DNA of 64,000 nucleotides from Streptomyces sp. NRRL F-2580 (GTDB taxonomy: Bacteria > Actinomycetota > Actinomycetes > Streptomycetales > Streptomycetaceae), in the NCBI RefSeq assembly GCF_000720115.1, contig NZ_JOIR01000018.1, positions 62,001-126,000 on the forward strand. Reading direction: 5' to 3'. Shown here piece by piece: positions 27,681-36,526 of this stretch. The notes under the pieces are model-generated. The model made no database searches, was not told the DNA's origin, and saw nothing but the letters and a program-made list of their open reading frames with translations. Each line of letters starts with the position of its first letter. Within the stretch, counting starts at the first letter, position 1. The position numbers were made by a program, and so were the translations under genes.

Positions 27681-28568
27681 TCAGCCCGGCAGTGCCGTGT
27701 GCTCGAGCCGCGCCAGCTCCTCCGTGCTCAGCGTGAGCTCCACCGCCCCGGCCGAGTCGGTGATGGAGGTCGGGCGGCTGGCGCCCGGTACCGGGATCAC
27801 CGCGGGGGAGCGGGCGAGCAGCCACGCCAGCGCGACCTGCTGCGGGCTGACGCCGCGCTCGGCCGCGACGCGGTGGAAGGCGGTGCCGACGGAGGTGGGG
27901 CCGGACGGGCCGTCGAGGGAGCTGCGGGCGATGCCACCGAGCGGACTCCAGGGCAGAAAGGCCAGACCCAGCCGCGTACTCAGGCGCAGCTCGGGCTCAC
28001 TGTCGCGGACGGCGGGCGAGTACTGGTTCTGTACGGAGACGAGGCCGTCGCCGAGGATCTGGTGCGCCTGGCGGATCTGGGCGGTCGTGACGTTGGAGAT
28101 CCCCGCAGCGCGGATCGTGCCGGCGTCGAGCAACTCACGCAGCGCACCGACGGACTCCGCCCACGGCACGGCCGGGTCCGGCTTGTGCAGCTGGTACAGG
28201 CCGATCGCGTCGACGCCCAGGCGCTTCGCGGAGGCCTGGGCGGCCCGCTTCAGGTGGGCGGGCGTGGCGGTGACGGTCCAGCTGCCGTCGCCGGGGCGGC
28301 CGCGGCCGCCCTTGGTGGCCACCAGGACGTCGGAGGTGTCGCCGCCGTAGCGGGCCAGGGCGCGGGCGATCAGCAGCTCGTTGTGGCCCGCCTCACCGGC
28401 GTGCCAGTGGTAGCTGTCGGCGGTGTCGATGAGGGTGACACCGGCGTCGAGGGCGGCGTGGACGGTGGCGATGGCCCGCGCCTCGTCCGGACGGTGCTCG
28501 ATGGACAGCGGCATGGCACCCAGGCCGATGGCGCTGACGGCGGTGCGGGCGATGGTGCGGTACTGCAT
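27681..28568 (-). CDS. Aldo/keto reductase
   Basis: 295 residues. The catalytic tetrad is visible: Asp48 and Tyr53 in TLIDTADSYH, Lys86 in VATKGGRG, His128 in LYQLHKPDP. The NADPH-binding C-terminal part has IPVPGASRPTSITDSAGAVE. It is 14 bp downstream of the epimerase-like gene on the same strand with GGAG before the ATG, so the two form an operon divergent from a LysR regulator. Substrate unknown; aldehyde or ketone detoxification or sugar metabolism is possible. Confidence 0.88.
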   Translation of the reverse strand: MQYRTIARTAVSAIGLGAMPLSIEHRPDEARAIATVHAALDAGVTLIDTADSYHWHAGEAGHNELLIARALARYGGDTSDVLVATKGGRGRPGDGSWTVTATPAHLKRAAQASAKRLGVDAIGLYQLHKPDPAVPWAESVGALRELLDAGTIRAAGISNVTTAQIRQAHQILGDGLVSVQNQYSPAVRDSEPELRLSTRLGLAFLPWSPLGGIARSSLDGPSGPTSVGTAFHRVAAERGVSPQQVALAWLLARSPAVIPVPGASRPTSITDSAGAVELTLSTEELARLEHTALPG

Positions 28569-28582
28569 GGTTTCTCAGCTCC

Positions 28583-29521
28583 TCAGGTGGTGGGTGACGG
28601 CTCGGCGCTGAGGGCCTCGGCGACGGCGCCGGGCAGCCAGTCGGCGGTGTGGGAGAAGGAGAATCCCAGCCCCTTCGCGCGGGCGTTGCTCATGGCGTAG
28701 TGGCGGTCGAAGGAGAACGGCGAAGCCTCCTCGCCCGCCCCGACCGCCCGGTAGACGGGCTCCCGGCCCGCCTGCGCGGCGATGACGGCGCCGAGGTCGC
28801 GTACGTCGAGCGGACCGTCGGAACAAGCGTTGACCGGACCGGTGAAGTCGGCCGTGGCCGCCCACCGCAGCAGCTCCGCCAGCTCCTCGTAGTGGATGAA
28901 GACCGTGGGCAGCGCCTTCGCGTGCACCGTGACCTCTTCGCCCCTGCTGATGCGCCCGACGTAGTGCGCCAGCCGGCCGGTGAACTCCCGCGCGCCGCCG
29001 CCGAGTACATGGGCGCTGCGCACACTGGCGAACACGAAGCCGCCGGCGCGGGCGAGGACGGCCTCCGCCTGGCGCTTGCCCTCGGCGTAGCGCGCCCGCA
29101 GGTACGCGTCGTCGTGCCAGGGAAGGTCCGTGACCGCCAGCCAGCCGGCCGGGTCCACGTTCTCCTCCGGCACCGGCGTGCCCGGCGGCACCGCCGGCAG
29201 CGCGGCGGTCGCGGGGTCGTAGACCTCGATCGTGGAGGTCATGACGTAGCGCCGGGTGCGGCCGGCGAAGGCACGGGCGGCGATGTCGGCCTGCACGGGG
29301 GTGTAGCAGACCTGGTCCACCACGACGTCGAAGGTACGGGAGCCGAGCGCGGCCGTCAGGGCGGTCTCGTCGTTCCTGTCGACAACGAGGTGCTCGACAC
29401 CGGCGGGTGGCGGGGTGGAGCCGCGGTTGATCACCGTGACCCGGTGGCCCGCATCCTGCAGGCGCTTCACCAGGAGCTTTCCGAAGTACCGGCTTCCGCC
29501 GATGACGCAGATCCTTTGCAT
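28583..29521 (-). CDS. NAD-dependent epimerase/dehydratase (SDR)
   Basis: 312 residues. The Rossmann signature is shifted to GGSRYFGKLLVKRLQDAGHR at residues 8-27 (GGSxxxG form), typical of atypical extended SDRs. VDQVCYTP precedes the second cofactor segment MTSTIEVYDP. A canonical YxxxK site is RYAEGKR (Tyr at about 153). Members act on nucleotide sugars or isoflavone-like compounds. It is the first gene of the AKR operon and is divergent from the LysR gene. Confidence 0.82.
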   Translation of the reverse strand: MQRICVIGGSRYFGKLLVKRLQDAGHRVTVINRGSTPPPAGVEHLVVDRNDETALTAALGSRTFDVVVDQVCYTPVQADIAARAFAGRTRRYVMTSTIEVYDPATAALPAVPPGTPVPEENVDPAGWLAVTDLPWHDDAYLRARYAEGKRQAEAVLARAGGFVFASVRSAHVLGGGAREFTGRLAHYVGRISRGEEVTVHAKALPTVFIHYEELAELLRWAATADFTGPVNACSDGPLDVRDLGAVIAAQAGREPVYRAVGAGEEASPFSFDRHYAMSNARAKGLGFSFSHTADWLPGAVAEALSAEPSPTT

Positions 29522-29591
29522 GCCCCCATCCTGGAGACCTATCGTCGCCAGCAGAAGTCACGACCTACTGGATTCGTATTAAGGAAAACTG

Positions 29592-30569
29592 TTGATCGAT
29601 GTGCAACGGCTCCGCGTCCTGCGGGCAGTGGCGGAGCACGGCAGCTTCAACCAGGCGGCCACGGCCCTCCGCCTCACTCCCTCGGCAGTCTCGCAGCACG
29701 TGGCCGCCCTGGAGCGCAGCCTCGGCGCCCAGGTCGTCGCCCGCAGCACCCGTGGCGTCACCCTGACGCAGGCCGGCCAGATCATGGTCGGTGCCGCGGA
29801 ATCCGTCGCCGCAGAGCTCGAACACGCACGACAGCAGGTCGCCCGGCTCAGCACCGGCCGTACCCAACTCACCGTCGCCACCTTCACCAGCGGCGGCCGG
29901 CTCCTGCTGCCCGCCGCCCTCCCCCGGCTCATGGCAAGCCATCCCCACACGGTCCTCCACATCAGGGAGGGCGAACCCGAGGACACCCTGCCGCTCGTCC
30001 GCCAAGGCGCCGTGGACCTCGCCCTCGCCTACCACTTCGACGGCCCGCTCCCCGTCGGTCCGGGCCCCAGTGCCGGCCTCCAGTGGACGCCGCTCCTGGA
30101 AGACCCCCTCCACGTCGTCCTGCCCCAAGGGCATCAACTCGCCCACCGCGACACGCTCGACCTCGCCGAGCTGGCGGCCGAACCCTGGGTGCTCGGCTGC
30201 CTGAAGACCGAGGCCTACCTGCGCCGCTACGCCGAGCGCGCCGGCTTCGCCCCGGACGTCCGCGGCACCACCACCGACTACTTCTTCGCCCGCTCGCTCG
30301 TCGCCGCGGGCCTGGGGATCTCCCTGATCCCCTCCATCGCGCTCGCCCCCGAGATCCCGGGCCTGCGCACCGTCCCGATCACGTCGCCGGGGCCGATCCG
30401 GCACATCGGCGTCGCCGCGATCAGGCGCAGCGACCGACCCCACGTCACGGCGCTCGTCCACGCCCTGCGCGAGCAGGCGTCGCAGCACACAAGGGGACTT
30501 GACCCGGTCCTCCTGGAGGCAACCGCCGACCTCACCCTCGACAAACTCACGGTGGGCCCCCACGCCTGA
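29592..30569 (+). CDS. LysR-family transcriptional regulator
   Basis: 325 residues from TTG 29592 with AAGG seven bases upstream. An N-terminal winged HTH (LRVLRAVAEHGSFNQAATAL, RLTPSAVSQHVAALERSLGA) is followed by a substrate-binding domain starting near residue 90 (LTVATFTSGGRLLLPAALPR). The C-terminal RGTTTDYFFARSLVAAGLGI is conserved in the family. Divergent arrangement with the epimerase/AKR operon across a 70-bp gap points to regulation of that operon and itself. No clear T-N11-A box is visible by eye. Confidence 0.9.
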   Translation: MIDVQRLRVLRAVAEHGSFNQAATALRLTPSAVSQHVAALERSLGAQVVARSTRGVTLTQAGQIMVGAAESVAAELEHARQQVARLSTGRTQLTVATFTSGGRLLLPAALPRLMASHPHTVLHIREGEPEDTLPLVRQGAVDLALAYHFDGPLPVGPGPSAGLQWTPLLEDPLHVVLPQGHQLAHRDTLDLAELAAEPWVLGCLKTEAYLRRYAERAGFAPDVRGTTTDYFFARSLVAAGLGISLIPSIALAPEIPGLRTVPITSPGPIRHIGVAAIRRSDRPHVTALVHALREQASQHTRGLDPVLLEATADLTLDKLTVGPHA

Positions 30570-30653
30570 CCCACCCCACGGACCCGCATCGACCCACGAC
30601 GCGGGCGCAGCCCCGGCAGGGGTCCCACTGCGCACAGGTGATCACCCACCTGG

Positions 30654-30703
30654 CCGCCCCGCTCCTCGTGCCGGTCGGGAACCGGCACGAGGAGCAGGGG
30701 CGG
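30654..30703. terminator. Bidirectional terminator between LysR and RidA genes
   Basis: CTCCTCGTGCCGGT at 30662-30675 pairs perfectly with 30681-30694 around cggga, with an outer CCGCCCC/GGGGCGG pairing separated by a small bulge. It lies between the LysR gene and the convergent RidA-family gene, so it can serve both. Confidence 0.9.
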
Positions 30704-30713
30704 CGCGGTCGCA

Positions 30714-31115
30714 TTACGCGACGGCGGTCCCTTCAAGCTCGACCATCTGGCCGGGGATCGCCAATCGCGTCACCCCGAGCATCGTGGAGGTCGGCGCCAC
30801 CCCGGCGGCACCCAGCCGCCCCGCGAGCACGCCGTAGTGCTGGAAGAGCACATCGACGTCGGTCGTGTAGACGTTCAGCCGTACGAGGTTCGCGAGGGAC
30901 ATGCCGGCCGCGCCGAGCACGGCCTCCAGGTTGTCGACGCTCAGCGCCAACTGCGCGGCCATGTCGCCGTCGTGCTGGGGCTTGCCGTCGGCGCTCATCG
31001 CCGTCTGCCCCGAGACGTACAAGGTCCGGGTGTGCCCGGAGAGGAGCTCACCCTGGTTGAATCCCAGCTCCTGCGACCACGTCACCGGGTTGACCGCTGT
31101 TCGCTCCACTGCCAC
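30714..31115 (-). CDS. RidA/YjgF-family deaminase-like protein
   Basis: 133 residues from GTG 31115, chosen because GGAG lies five bases upstream; an ATG at 31169 would add 18 residues. Family features: GELLSGHTRTLYVSGQTAMS, the Asn in LANLVRLNVYTTDVD, and C-terminal TSTMLGVTRLAIPGQMVELE, in which the usual Arg and Glu of active RidA are placed. RidA hydrolyses reactive enamine/imine intermediates from PLP enzymes. Divergent from a WYL regulator, with a palindrome in between. Confidence 0.87.
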   Translation of the reverse strand: MAVERTAVNPVTWSQELGFNQGELLSGHTRTLYVSGQTAMSADGKPQHDGDMAAQLALSVDNLEAVLGAAGMSLANLVRLNVYTTDVDVLFQHYGVLAGRLGAAGVAPTSTMLGVTRLAIPGQMVELEGTAVA

Positions 31116-31190
31116 ATCAGCTCCATTCCATTCGATTCGATGCGATTCATCGGCGGTACGCACGTCCATCCGCCGGCCGGACGACCAGCT

Positions 31191-31205
31191 TTGACGTCGC
31201 GTCAA
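31191..31205. promoter_or_regulatory. Perfect palindrome between RidA gene and WYL regulator
   Basis: TTGACG at 31191-31196 and CGTCAA at 31200-31205 form a perfect inverted repeat around tcg. It lies in the 146-bp gap between the divergent RidA and WYL genes, about 60 bp from the WYL start. It may be the operator of the WYL protein. Confidence 0.5.
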
Positions 31206-31261
31206 CGAGCCTCGCAACAAATCACGACACCCTCCGTCATGTATTCCTCTAACGTTCTCGT

Positions 31262-32239
31262 ATGCGTGCCGACAGGCTGGTCTCCCTGGTGCTGCTCCTG
31301 CGCCAGCGCGGTCGGCTGACGGCGGACACACTGGCCCGCGAGCTGGACGTGTCCACCCGTACCGTGCTGCGCGACATCGAGGCGCTGTCCGCGGCCGGCG
31401 TCCCGGTCTACGCCGAACGCGGCAGGCACGGCGGGTTCGCGCTGTTGCCCGGTTTCCAGACCAAGCTCGCCGGACTGAACCACGACGAGGCCCTCGCCTT
31501 GCTGACCGCCGGAGCGGGCCGCGGCGAGCAGGTCTTCGGGCTCGGCTCGGCACTCGCCTCGGCCATGCGCAAGGTGGTCGACGCACTGCCCGAAGGTCAC
31601 CGGACCTCGGCGCACGACGCGGCCCAGCGCTTCCTCGTCGACCCGGAGGCCGATCTGCTCTCGCGCCGCCGGCCGGTCGCCGAGGAGGTGCCCGGCACCA
31701 CCATGGTCGAGGTCAGGCGCGCGGTGCTCGCCGGACACAAGCTGCGCATCCACTACGCGGCCACGGGCCGGGCGCCGCAGTGGCGCACGGTGGACCCGAT
31801 CGGCCTGGTCACCGTACGAGACCGGGGATACCTGCTGGCCACGAGATCCGGCGAAGACCGTACCTACCGGCTGTCGCGGGTGCTGGCCGCCGAGGAACTC
31901 CCCGAACCGGCACAGCGACCGAACCGGGTCGATCTGGACCGGATCTGGCAGGAACGCTCCGCGCAGTTCCTCTCCGGCGGTGACCACATCACCGTGCTGG
32001 TACGGATGAACCCGGCGCGGCGGGAGGAGCTGCTGGACACCGCGCTGGCCGTCCGCGCGGAAGAACCCGACGCGGACGGCTGGCTACGGCTGGAGGTGAC
32101 CTTCCAGGACTTCCGGCACGCGGACTGGGCGCTGTGGCAGCTCGGCACGGACGCGGAAGCCCTGGCCCCGCGGTCGCTGCGCACCTCCCTGCGCAACCGC
32201 GCCGCAGCGATGGCCGCCCGCTACGAAGACTCACCCTGA
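31262..32239 (+). CDS. HTH/WYL-domain transcriptional regulator
   Basis: 325 residues. A winged HTH at 1-60 (TADTLARELDVSTRTVLRDI, EALSAAGVPVYAERGRHGGF) is followed by a WYL domain at about 140-225 (AVLAGHKLRIHYAATGRAPQ, VDPIGLVTVRDRGYLLATRS) and a C-terminal dimerisation-type domain. Close in design to the 62708-63676 regulator. WYL domains sense ligands including nucleic acids and small metabolites. Divergent from the RidA gene with an intervening palindrome, so RidA is the likely target. Confidence 0.9.
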   Translation: MRADRLVSLVLLLRQRGRLTADTLARELDVSTRTVLRDIEALSAAGVPVYAERGRHGGFALLPGFQTKLAGLNHDEALALLTAGAGRGEQVFGLGSALASAMRKVVDALPEGHRTSAHDAAQRFLVDPEADLLSRRRPVAEEVPGTTMVEVRRAVLAGHKLRIHYAATGRAPQWRTVDPIGLVTVRDRGYLLATRSGEDRTYRLSRVLAAEELPEPAQRPNRVDLDRIWQERSAQFLSGGDHITVLVRMNPARREELLDTALAVRAEEPDADGWLRLEVTFQDFRHADWALWQLGTDAEALAPRSLRTSLRNRAAAMAARYEDSP

Positions 32240-32311
32240 CACGGGGACTCATCGATAGGGTTGCGCGCATGGACAACGAACGTTCGACAGGGCCGACGGG
32301 CTTCAGGTAGC

Positions 32312-32332
32312 CCGCCAGGAAGTACCTGGCGG
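32312..32332. terminator. 8-bp hairpin downstream of the WYL regulator
   Basis: CCGCCAGG at 32312-32319 pairs with CCTGGCGG at 32325-32332 around aagta. It is preceded by a short gaacgttc palindrome and followed by acggagtccgt. This string of small stems could be a terminator or a leader of the next gene. Confidence 0.4.
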
Positions 32333-32355
32333 TTGCTGCGAACGGAGTCCGTCCC

Positions 32356-32745
32356 GTGACACGCACCGCTCACCATCTCCCCCCTTCACGCAGCCAGAGT
32401 GCGCACGAGCGCACATCAGGAGATCCTTGGCGTTCCGTGGTTCTCTACGACCTCAGGTACAGCGCCCACACCTTCCGCGAGGCGACACGAGAGTCCAGAA
32501 GGCCTCAACCTCACGTGGTGCGCCGCACGGTGGACGTCTACTCGTTCCCCCGACACCAGCAGGACCGCTCCGTCGCCCGGTGGTCTGCGGAGGAGGAACG
32601 CCGGGCGCGACAGCGGCTGCGCGCCCAAGTGGGGACGCTCCTGAGGCTGGTGCGTTCCACCGCCGATGAACTCGCACTCGATGCCGCGGACACCGTGGAC
32701 ATACCGCCGGCACGTCATCGGCGCAGCTCGCTCTGGCTCGCGTAG
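32356..32745 (+). CDS. Small basic hypothetical protein
   Basis: 129 codons from GTG 32356, but third-position G/C is strong only from about 32437 onward. The true start may thus be GTG 32437, or GTG 32515. The C-terminal half is charged and helical (RWSAEEERRARQRLRAQVG, then LLRLVRSTADELALDAADT). No family recognised. The region 32240-32355 and 32746-32875 shows no other gene. Confidence 0.4.
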   Translation: MTRTAHHLPPSRSQSAHERTSGDPWRSVVLYDLRYSAHTFREATRESRRPQPHVVRRTVDVYSFPRHQQDRSVARWSAEEERRARQRLRAQVGTLLRLVRSTADELALDAADTVDIPPARHRRSSLWLA

Positions 32746-32875
32746 TCAGCACTGGAGAACCGGCCCACCCGTAGCCCCGGCCCACCCGTAGCCCCGGCCG
32801 GCCGATGCCTCGTGCCTCGGCCGGCTCTGGAGGCCGCCTGCACGAGCAGCGGCAGCGGCCTGCTGCGTAGGTGGT

Positions 32876-33340
32876 CTAAGGCGTCTCGGCGAAGGCCCCC
32901 AGGGCAGCGCCGCCCCGTAGAACACCCGGCCGGACCGCAGCGCGGATGGCCTCGATCACCAGCCGTTGGTCACTCGGCCGCATCATGGTCAGCGGGACCT
33001 TGAGCTCCGGTTCGCCGGCCTGACGACAGCGGATCACATGCCCGAGGCGCCCCATCTCCTTCACCTCGACGCTGTCGAGGTCGGCCAGCGGTAGCCGTCG
33101 CGGCGTGAGGCCCAGGCGCACGGCGACGTATCCGTCCGCCACCGAGACGGCGAGAAGCCAGTGCAGGGCGAAGGAGAAGACAACGGACGCGGCCCCGAGG
33201 ACAAGCCAGACCGGTCTCGGCAGCACCCTGCCGTCGCTGGTGAGACCTTGCGTGAGCGCCACGAGAACGGCGGGGACAGCAGACACCAGGAGGCGACGTG
33301 GGTCAGGGCGGACGCACACGGACTCGCGGTGTGCAGGCAT
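32876..33340 (-). CDS. Two-helix membrane protein with PH-like domain
   Basis: 154 residues. Two close hydrophobic segments at about 18-32 and 43-65 (LVSAVPAVLVALTQGL, PVWLVLGAASVVFSFALHWL) are followed by a small domain (GYVAVRLGLTPRRLPLADLD, SVEVKEMGRLGHVIRCRQ) of the bacterial PH-domain type. These proteins occur widely in actinobacteria and are uncharacterised. The start ATG at 33340 lacks a strong ribosome site. No functional partner is visible. Confidence 0.65.
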   Translation of the reverse strand: MPAHRESVCVRPDPRRLLVSAVPAVLVALTQGLTSDGRVLPRPVWLVLGAASVVFSFALHWLLAVSVADGYVAVRLGLTPRRLPLADLDSVEVKEMGRLGHVIRCRQAGEPELKVPLTMMRPSDQRLVIEAIRAAVRPGVLRGGAALGAFAETP

Positions 33341-33454
33341 GGAAGGGCTCTACTTTCGAGGTGGTGGGGTGCGAGACCCACTCGGGGCGGACCGGCCCAC
33401 CCTCCGCCACGCACGGAGCCTGGTCAAGTTCCCGCTGGTCGGCGAGGCCAGACG

Positions 33455-34003
33455 TCAGCCTTCCCCCGTCGGGTCCGGCTTCCAGTCCTGGACGAGGAGT
33501 CCGAGCACCACGTCGTCCAGGAACTCGCCCATCACCCAGGCCGAGGAGCGCAGCACGCCCTCGCGGACGAAGCCGTTGCGCTCGGCGGAGCGCAGCATCG
33601 CGGCGTTGTCCGACAGCGTCTCGATCTGCAGCCGCTGCAGGCCACGGACGATGAAGCCGTAGTGGCACATCACCGCGACCACGTCGGTGCCGTAGCCCTT
33701 GCCGCGGCAGGACGGCCGCAGCCCGAGCCCGATGTGCGCGGACCTGTTGTGGTTGTCGATGCCCCACAACGTCGCGGTACCGGCGAGCGTGCCGCCGTCC
33801 AGCTCCACCACGGAGAACGAGACGTGCCCCTGCTCGTTGTCGTCCACCACGAGCCGCGAGTCCTTCGAGCCGGGCGTGATCGGCCGCCACGGCCGCAGTT
33901 CGGACCGCGAGTAGTTGACCACGTCGTCGTGGAGCTCGGTCTGCAGGATCGGGATGTCGTCGTCGTGCCGGGCTCTGAGCCCGACCTTGGTGCCCCTTAG
34001 CAT
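33455..34003 (-). CDS. GNAT-family N-acetyltransferase
   Basis: 182 residues, RimJ/RimL-like. The acetyl-CoA motif is GLGLRPSCRGKGYGTDVVAV (Q/RxxGxG/A type) and the C-terminal NAAMLRSAERNGFVREGVLR is typical of the group. Substrate unknown: amino groups of small molecules or protein N-termini are possible. It is the first of three GNAT genes in the window and stands alone. Confidence 0.85.
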   Translation of the reverse strand: MLRGTKVGLRARHDDDIPILQTELHDDVVNYSRSELRPWRPITPGSKDSRLVVDDNEQGHVSFSVVELDGGTLAGTATLWGIDNHNRSAHIGLGLRPSCRGKGYGTDVVAVMCHYGFIVRGLQRLQIETLSDNAAMLRSAERNGFVREGVLRSSAWVMGEFLDDVVLGLLVQDWKPDPTGEG

Positions 34004-34085
34004 GCAAGGTTCCTATCCGAGCAGGCTGGTCGGCAGCAAACCAATTAGCGGTCGGCGGCCACAGGCTGCCCGAAGGAGCCGAGCC

Positions 34086-34601
34086 CTAGGGGGCGGCGGG
34101 GTGTGCCTCCAACTCCGACTTCAGGTTGCGCAGGGTGGCTCGGATGTTCTTGCGCTGGAACTCGGCGAAGGTGTGTCCGCGCGTCGCGATCCTGTCGAAC
34201 GCGTTGGCCGCCGGGTCGGGCCAGCCGCGCCGGTCGTCGGTCCATGTCTCCGTCACCTCGGTGCCCCCGGGTACGGCGGTGAAACGGTACTCCCAGGTGG
34301 CGATCGGGCCGCGCAGCCACGGGCGGCGCAGGCCGATGGCGTGCACCTTGAACCGGAAGACCTCTTCCGGGTCGGCGGCCGTCACCGTGCAGCGGGTCGT
34401 CCAACGGAACGGACCGCGCTTGTTGTGACCGTCGAAGACCATCCCGGCCCTCGTCGCGGTGCCGGGTCCCTCGGCGGGGGTCGCGCCCAGGTTCTCCGGG
34501 CTCCAGCGGCCCATGAGAGCGGGGTCGGAAACGTGCTGGTAGACCGTCGACGGGTCGGCCGCGACGATGATGGTGTCGCAAACGCTGAACGTGCGGGGCA
34601 T
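34086..34601 (-). CDS. SRPBCC-family polyketide cyclase/dehydrase-like protein
   Basis: 171 residues from ATG 34601, with GAGGAGGGAG closely upstream. The START/SRPBCC fold is shown by DTIIVAADPSTVYQHVSDPA, LMGRWSPENLGATP and YRFTAVPGGTEVTETWTDDR. The fold binds hydrophobic ligands in a deep cavity. Only a general role can be stated. The 34602-34896 gap contains only the fragment start at 34897 and no other gene. Confidence 0.82.
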   Translation of the reverse strand: MPRTFSVCDTIIVAADPSTVYQHVSDPALMGRWSPENLGATPAEGPGTATRAGMVFDGHNKRGPFRWTTRCTVTAADPEEVFRFKVHAIGLRRPWLRGPIATWEYRFTAVPGGTEVTETWTDDRRGWPDPAANAFDRIATRGHTFAEFQRKNIRATLRNLKSELEAHPAAP

Positions 34602-34896
34602 GTGGCTCCCTCCTCGGACCACGACGGTAGCGGTCGCCGACCCGCCCGCCCGCACCCGGGGCCCCCGCCGCGGAGTCCCTCACAGGTCCCGCGCCGGCAC
34701 GGTTGAACGGCGGCGTCGAGGGCTCCGGGTACCCCGAGCCGGGCACGGCACACGCTCGGCCATGCGGCCGTCAGGCTGTTCACCGGTGCCGAGGTGCCGA
34801 GGTGCCCGGCGAGCCCGTGGTGAGCGTCGGTGAGCGCCCGCCGCGACTGTCGGGTCACGTCGGACCCGCTGCGGACCGGCCCCGCCCGCCCGGCTG

Positions 34897-35040
34897 GTGA
34901 GCTTCGTGGGCCGCGCAGACGAGGTCGTCGAGGTCGCCGAGATGCTATGGGTGGCGCGGCTGGTCACCCTGACGGGCCCGGAGGCGTCGGCAAGACCCGG
35001 CTGTCGGTCGAGACCGCAGGTCTCGTGGGCACCGGGGGTG
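34897..35040 (+). pseudogene. Frameshifted fragment of an AfsR/LuxR-type ATPase domain
   Basis: From GTG 34897 the frame reads FVGRADEVVEVAEMLWVARL then VTLTGP, the start of the regulator-type NTPase domain. The P-loop GPGGVGKTRLSVETAGLVGT follows in the next frame, starting near 34975, so one base is missing at about 34979 in cccggagg. Nothing of the rest of the ATPase (Walker B, sensor, TPR) follows; the esterase gene starts on the other strand. It is a dead remnant. Confidence 0.7.
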
Positions 35041-35046
35041 GCCCCG

Positions 35047-35076
35047 GGGCCCGTCCTCTCGTCGGAGGACGGGCCC
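35047..35076. terminator. 12-bp stem terminator for the esterase gene
   Basis: GGGCCCGTCCTC at 35047-35058 pairs exactly with 35065-35076 around tcgtcg. It lies 20 bp beyond the stop of the leftward esterase gene and coincides with the end of the ATPase remnant. Confidence 0.85.
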
Positions 35077-35096
35077 GCCGAAGCCTGGTGCGCCCC

Positions 35097-36209
35097 CTAT
35101 TGCGGCTTCGGGCCCTTCATCAGCTTGCTGAGCTCTTCCAGGGGGCCTTCCTGCATGCCTCGGACGTAGTCCCAGCCGTTGTGGTCGCCGCCCTGGATCT
35201 CGTGGATCGTCACCTTGATCGGGCCCTTCCCGAACTGCTGTTGGAACTTCTCCATCCGGTCGCGGCCGCCCTCCTTGGTGCCGTACTGGAAGAGGACGTT
35301 CACCTCGGGGCCCTTGCCGTTGATCAGCTTGGGGGCGAGCTTCTCGGGGTTGTTCGCGTCCATTTCCGCCTGGTGTCCCTTCCAGAGCGGGGAGTCCGGG
35401 ACGATCTCGCCGCCGTTGGCGATGACGGCCCGGAAGCGGTCCGGCCTCTGCAGGAGCTGCTTGAGGCCGACGAAGGCGCCGGAGGAGTTGCCCATGAAGG
35501 CCCAGCCGTCGCGGGACTTGTAGGTACGGAAGTTGGCGCGGGCGAGGTCGGGTACGTCCTCGCCGATCCAGGTGCCCATCTTGGCCTGGCCGGGGATGTC
35601 GGAGCCGTCGTAGTAGTACTTGCTGTCCGGGTTGAGGATCGGCATGACCAGGATGTACGGGAGGCTCTTGCCGGTGGCGGCGCCCTCGGCGATGGCCTTC
35701 TGGAGGCCCAGCTTCGGCATGGTCGCCCAGTAGTTGTCGGCGTTCCCGTTGCCTCCGGGCAGCGCGATCATGACGGGGAAGGCGCTCTTCGCGTACTCCG
35801 GGCGGTCGTACTCCTTGGGCGTCCACACCCAGACGCTGCCGTCGAAGCCGGACTTGGCGCCCTTCACCCGGGCCTTGGATATTCGGGTGCCGTCGTCCAG
35901 CTTGACCGTCTGCTTGAAGTCGGTGAACGGACCGGTGGGGAGGGATATGTCCGGGTCCACGCTCGGGGCCGAGGCCGGCTTCCCGCCGCCGGTCTCCTTG
36001 CCCTTGTCCCCGTTCTTGTCCGGTCCGGCAGGAGGCTTCCCGTAGCTGACGGACTCTCCGTTCCCGTCGAACCAGTCCGTCGTCCAGCAGATCAACCCGG
36101 CGCCGGCGCCGGCGAGCAGGGCCACGGCCACCCCGGAGCCGATCCACACCTTCTTGCGGGATCGCCTGGGTCGCTGCGGCTGCGAATGCGGCTGCGGGTA
36201 TTCGTGCAC
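35097..36209 (-). CDS. Membrane-anchored esterase D-family hydrolase
   Basis: 370 residues from GTG 36209, with GGAG eight bases upstream. A short basic tail (RRSRKK) and one hydrophobic helix ([20 protein letters not shown]) anchor the N-terminus. A linker with [15 protein letters not shown] leads to an esterase D-type alpha/beta hydrolase domain (PF00756-like): [20 protein letters not shown], the nucleophile elbow GNSSG in [15 protein letters not shown], and the late His in [12 protein letters not shown]. Substrate could be cell-wall or mycolyl-like esters, or small esters; not decidable. Confidence 0.82.
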   Translation of the reverse strand: MHEYPQPHSQPQRPRRSRKKVWIGSGVAVALLAGAGAGLICWTTDWFDGNGESVSYGKPPAGPDKNGDKGKETGGGKPASAPSVDPDISLPTGPFTDFKQTVKLDDGTRISKARVKGAKSGFDGSVWVWTPKEYDRPEYAKSAFPVMIALPGGNGNADNYWATMPKLGLQKAIAEGAATGKSLPYILVMPILNPDSKYYYDGSDIPGQAKMGTWIGEDVPDLARANFRTYKSRDGWAFMGNSSGAFVGLKQLLQRPDRFRAVIANGGEIVPDSPLWKGHQAEMDANNPEKLAPKLINGKGPEVNVLFQYGTKEGGRDRMEKFQQQFGKGPIKVTIHEIQGGDHNGWDYVRGMQEGPLEELSKLMKGPKPQ

Positions 36210-36340
36210 GAACTTTGCTCCGAACGGGGCGGCTGCCCTCGGGCGGGCAGAACGGGTGGGTCCTTCTCTTTGGATGCGCTTCGCGACTCCCAGGTTGCAA
36301 AAATATGCAGCAAATGTCGTTTTGCTTTCAAATGAGTGCG

Positions 36341-36369
36341 CCCGCAGCGCTGTCCACGGCTGCTGCGGG
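36341..36369. promoter_or_regulatory. Hairpin and AT-rich stretch in the cspA-side leader
   Basis: Within the 317-bp gap between the esterase and cold-shock genes an AT-rich segment at about 36296-36330 (aaaaatatgcag, gtcgttttgctttcaaatg) is followed by CCCGCAGC at 36341-36348 that pairs with GCTGCGGG at 36362-36369. Cold-shock genes often have long structured leaders. No further gene is visible in this gap. Confidence 0.35.
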
Positions 36370-36526
36370 AAGGGCAAAAAAGGAGAAAGTGTCACGGCAC
36401 GCTGGGCGCAAAAGTCGGATGGTTGCCCCGTCGACGGGTAGAACGGACGCCGGGTGCCTTCCGGTGACGGACGGGGCCCGACCACAGACCAGCCGGGACC
36501 CCCGGCGCTATCGAAGGACAAGCAGC

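Noticed and set aside
29522..29591. LysR T-N11-A box in the epimerase/LysR gap
   Set aside because: No clear paired T-N11-A with dyad symmetry could be found by eye.
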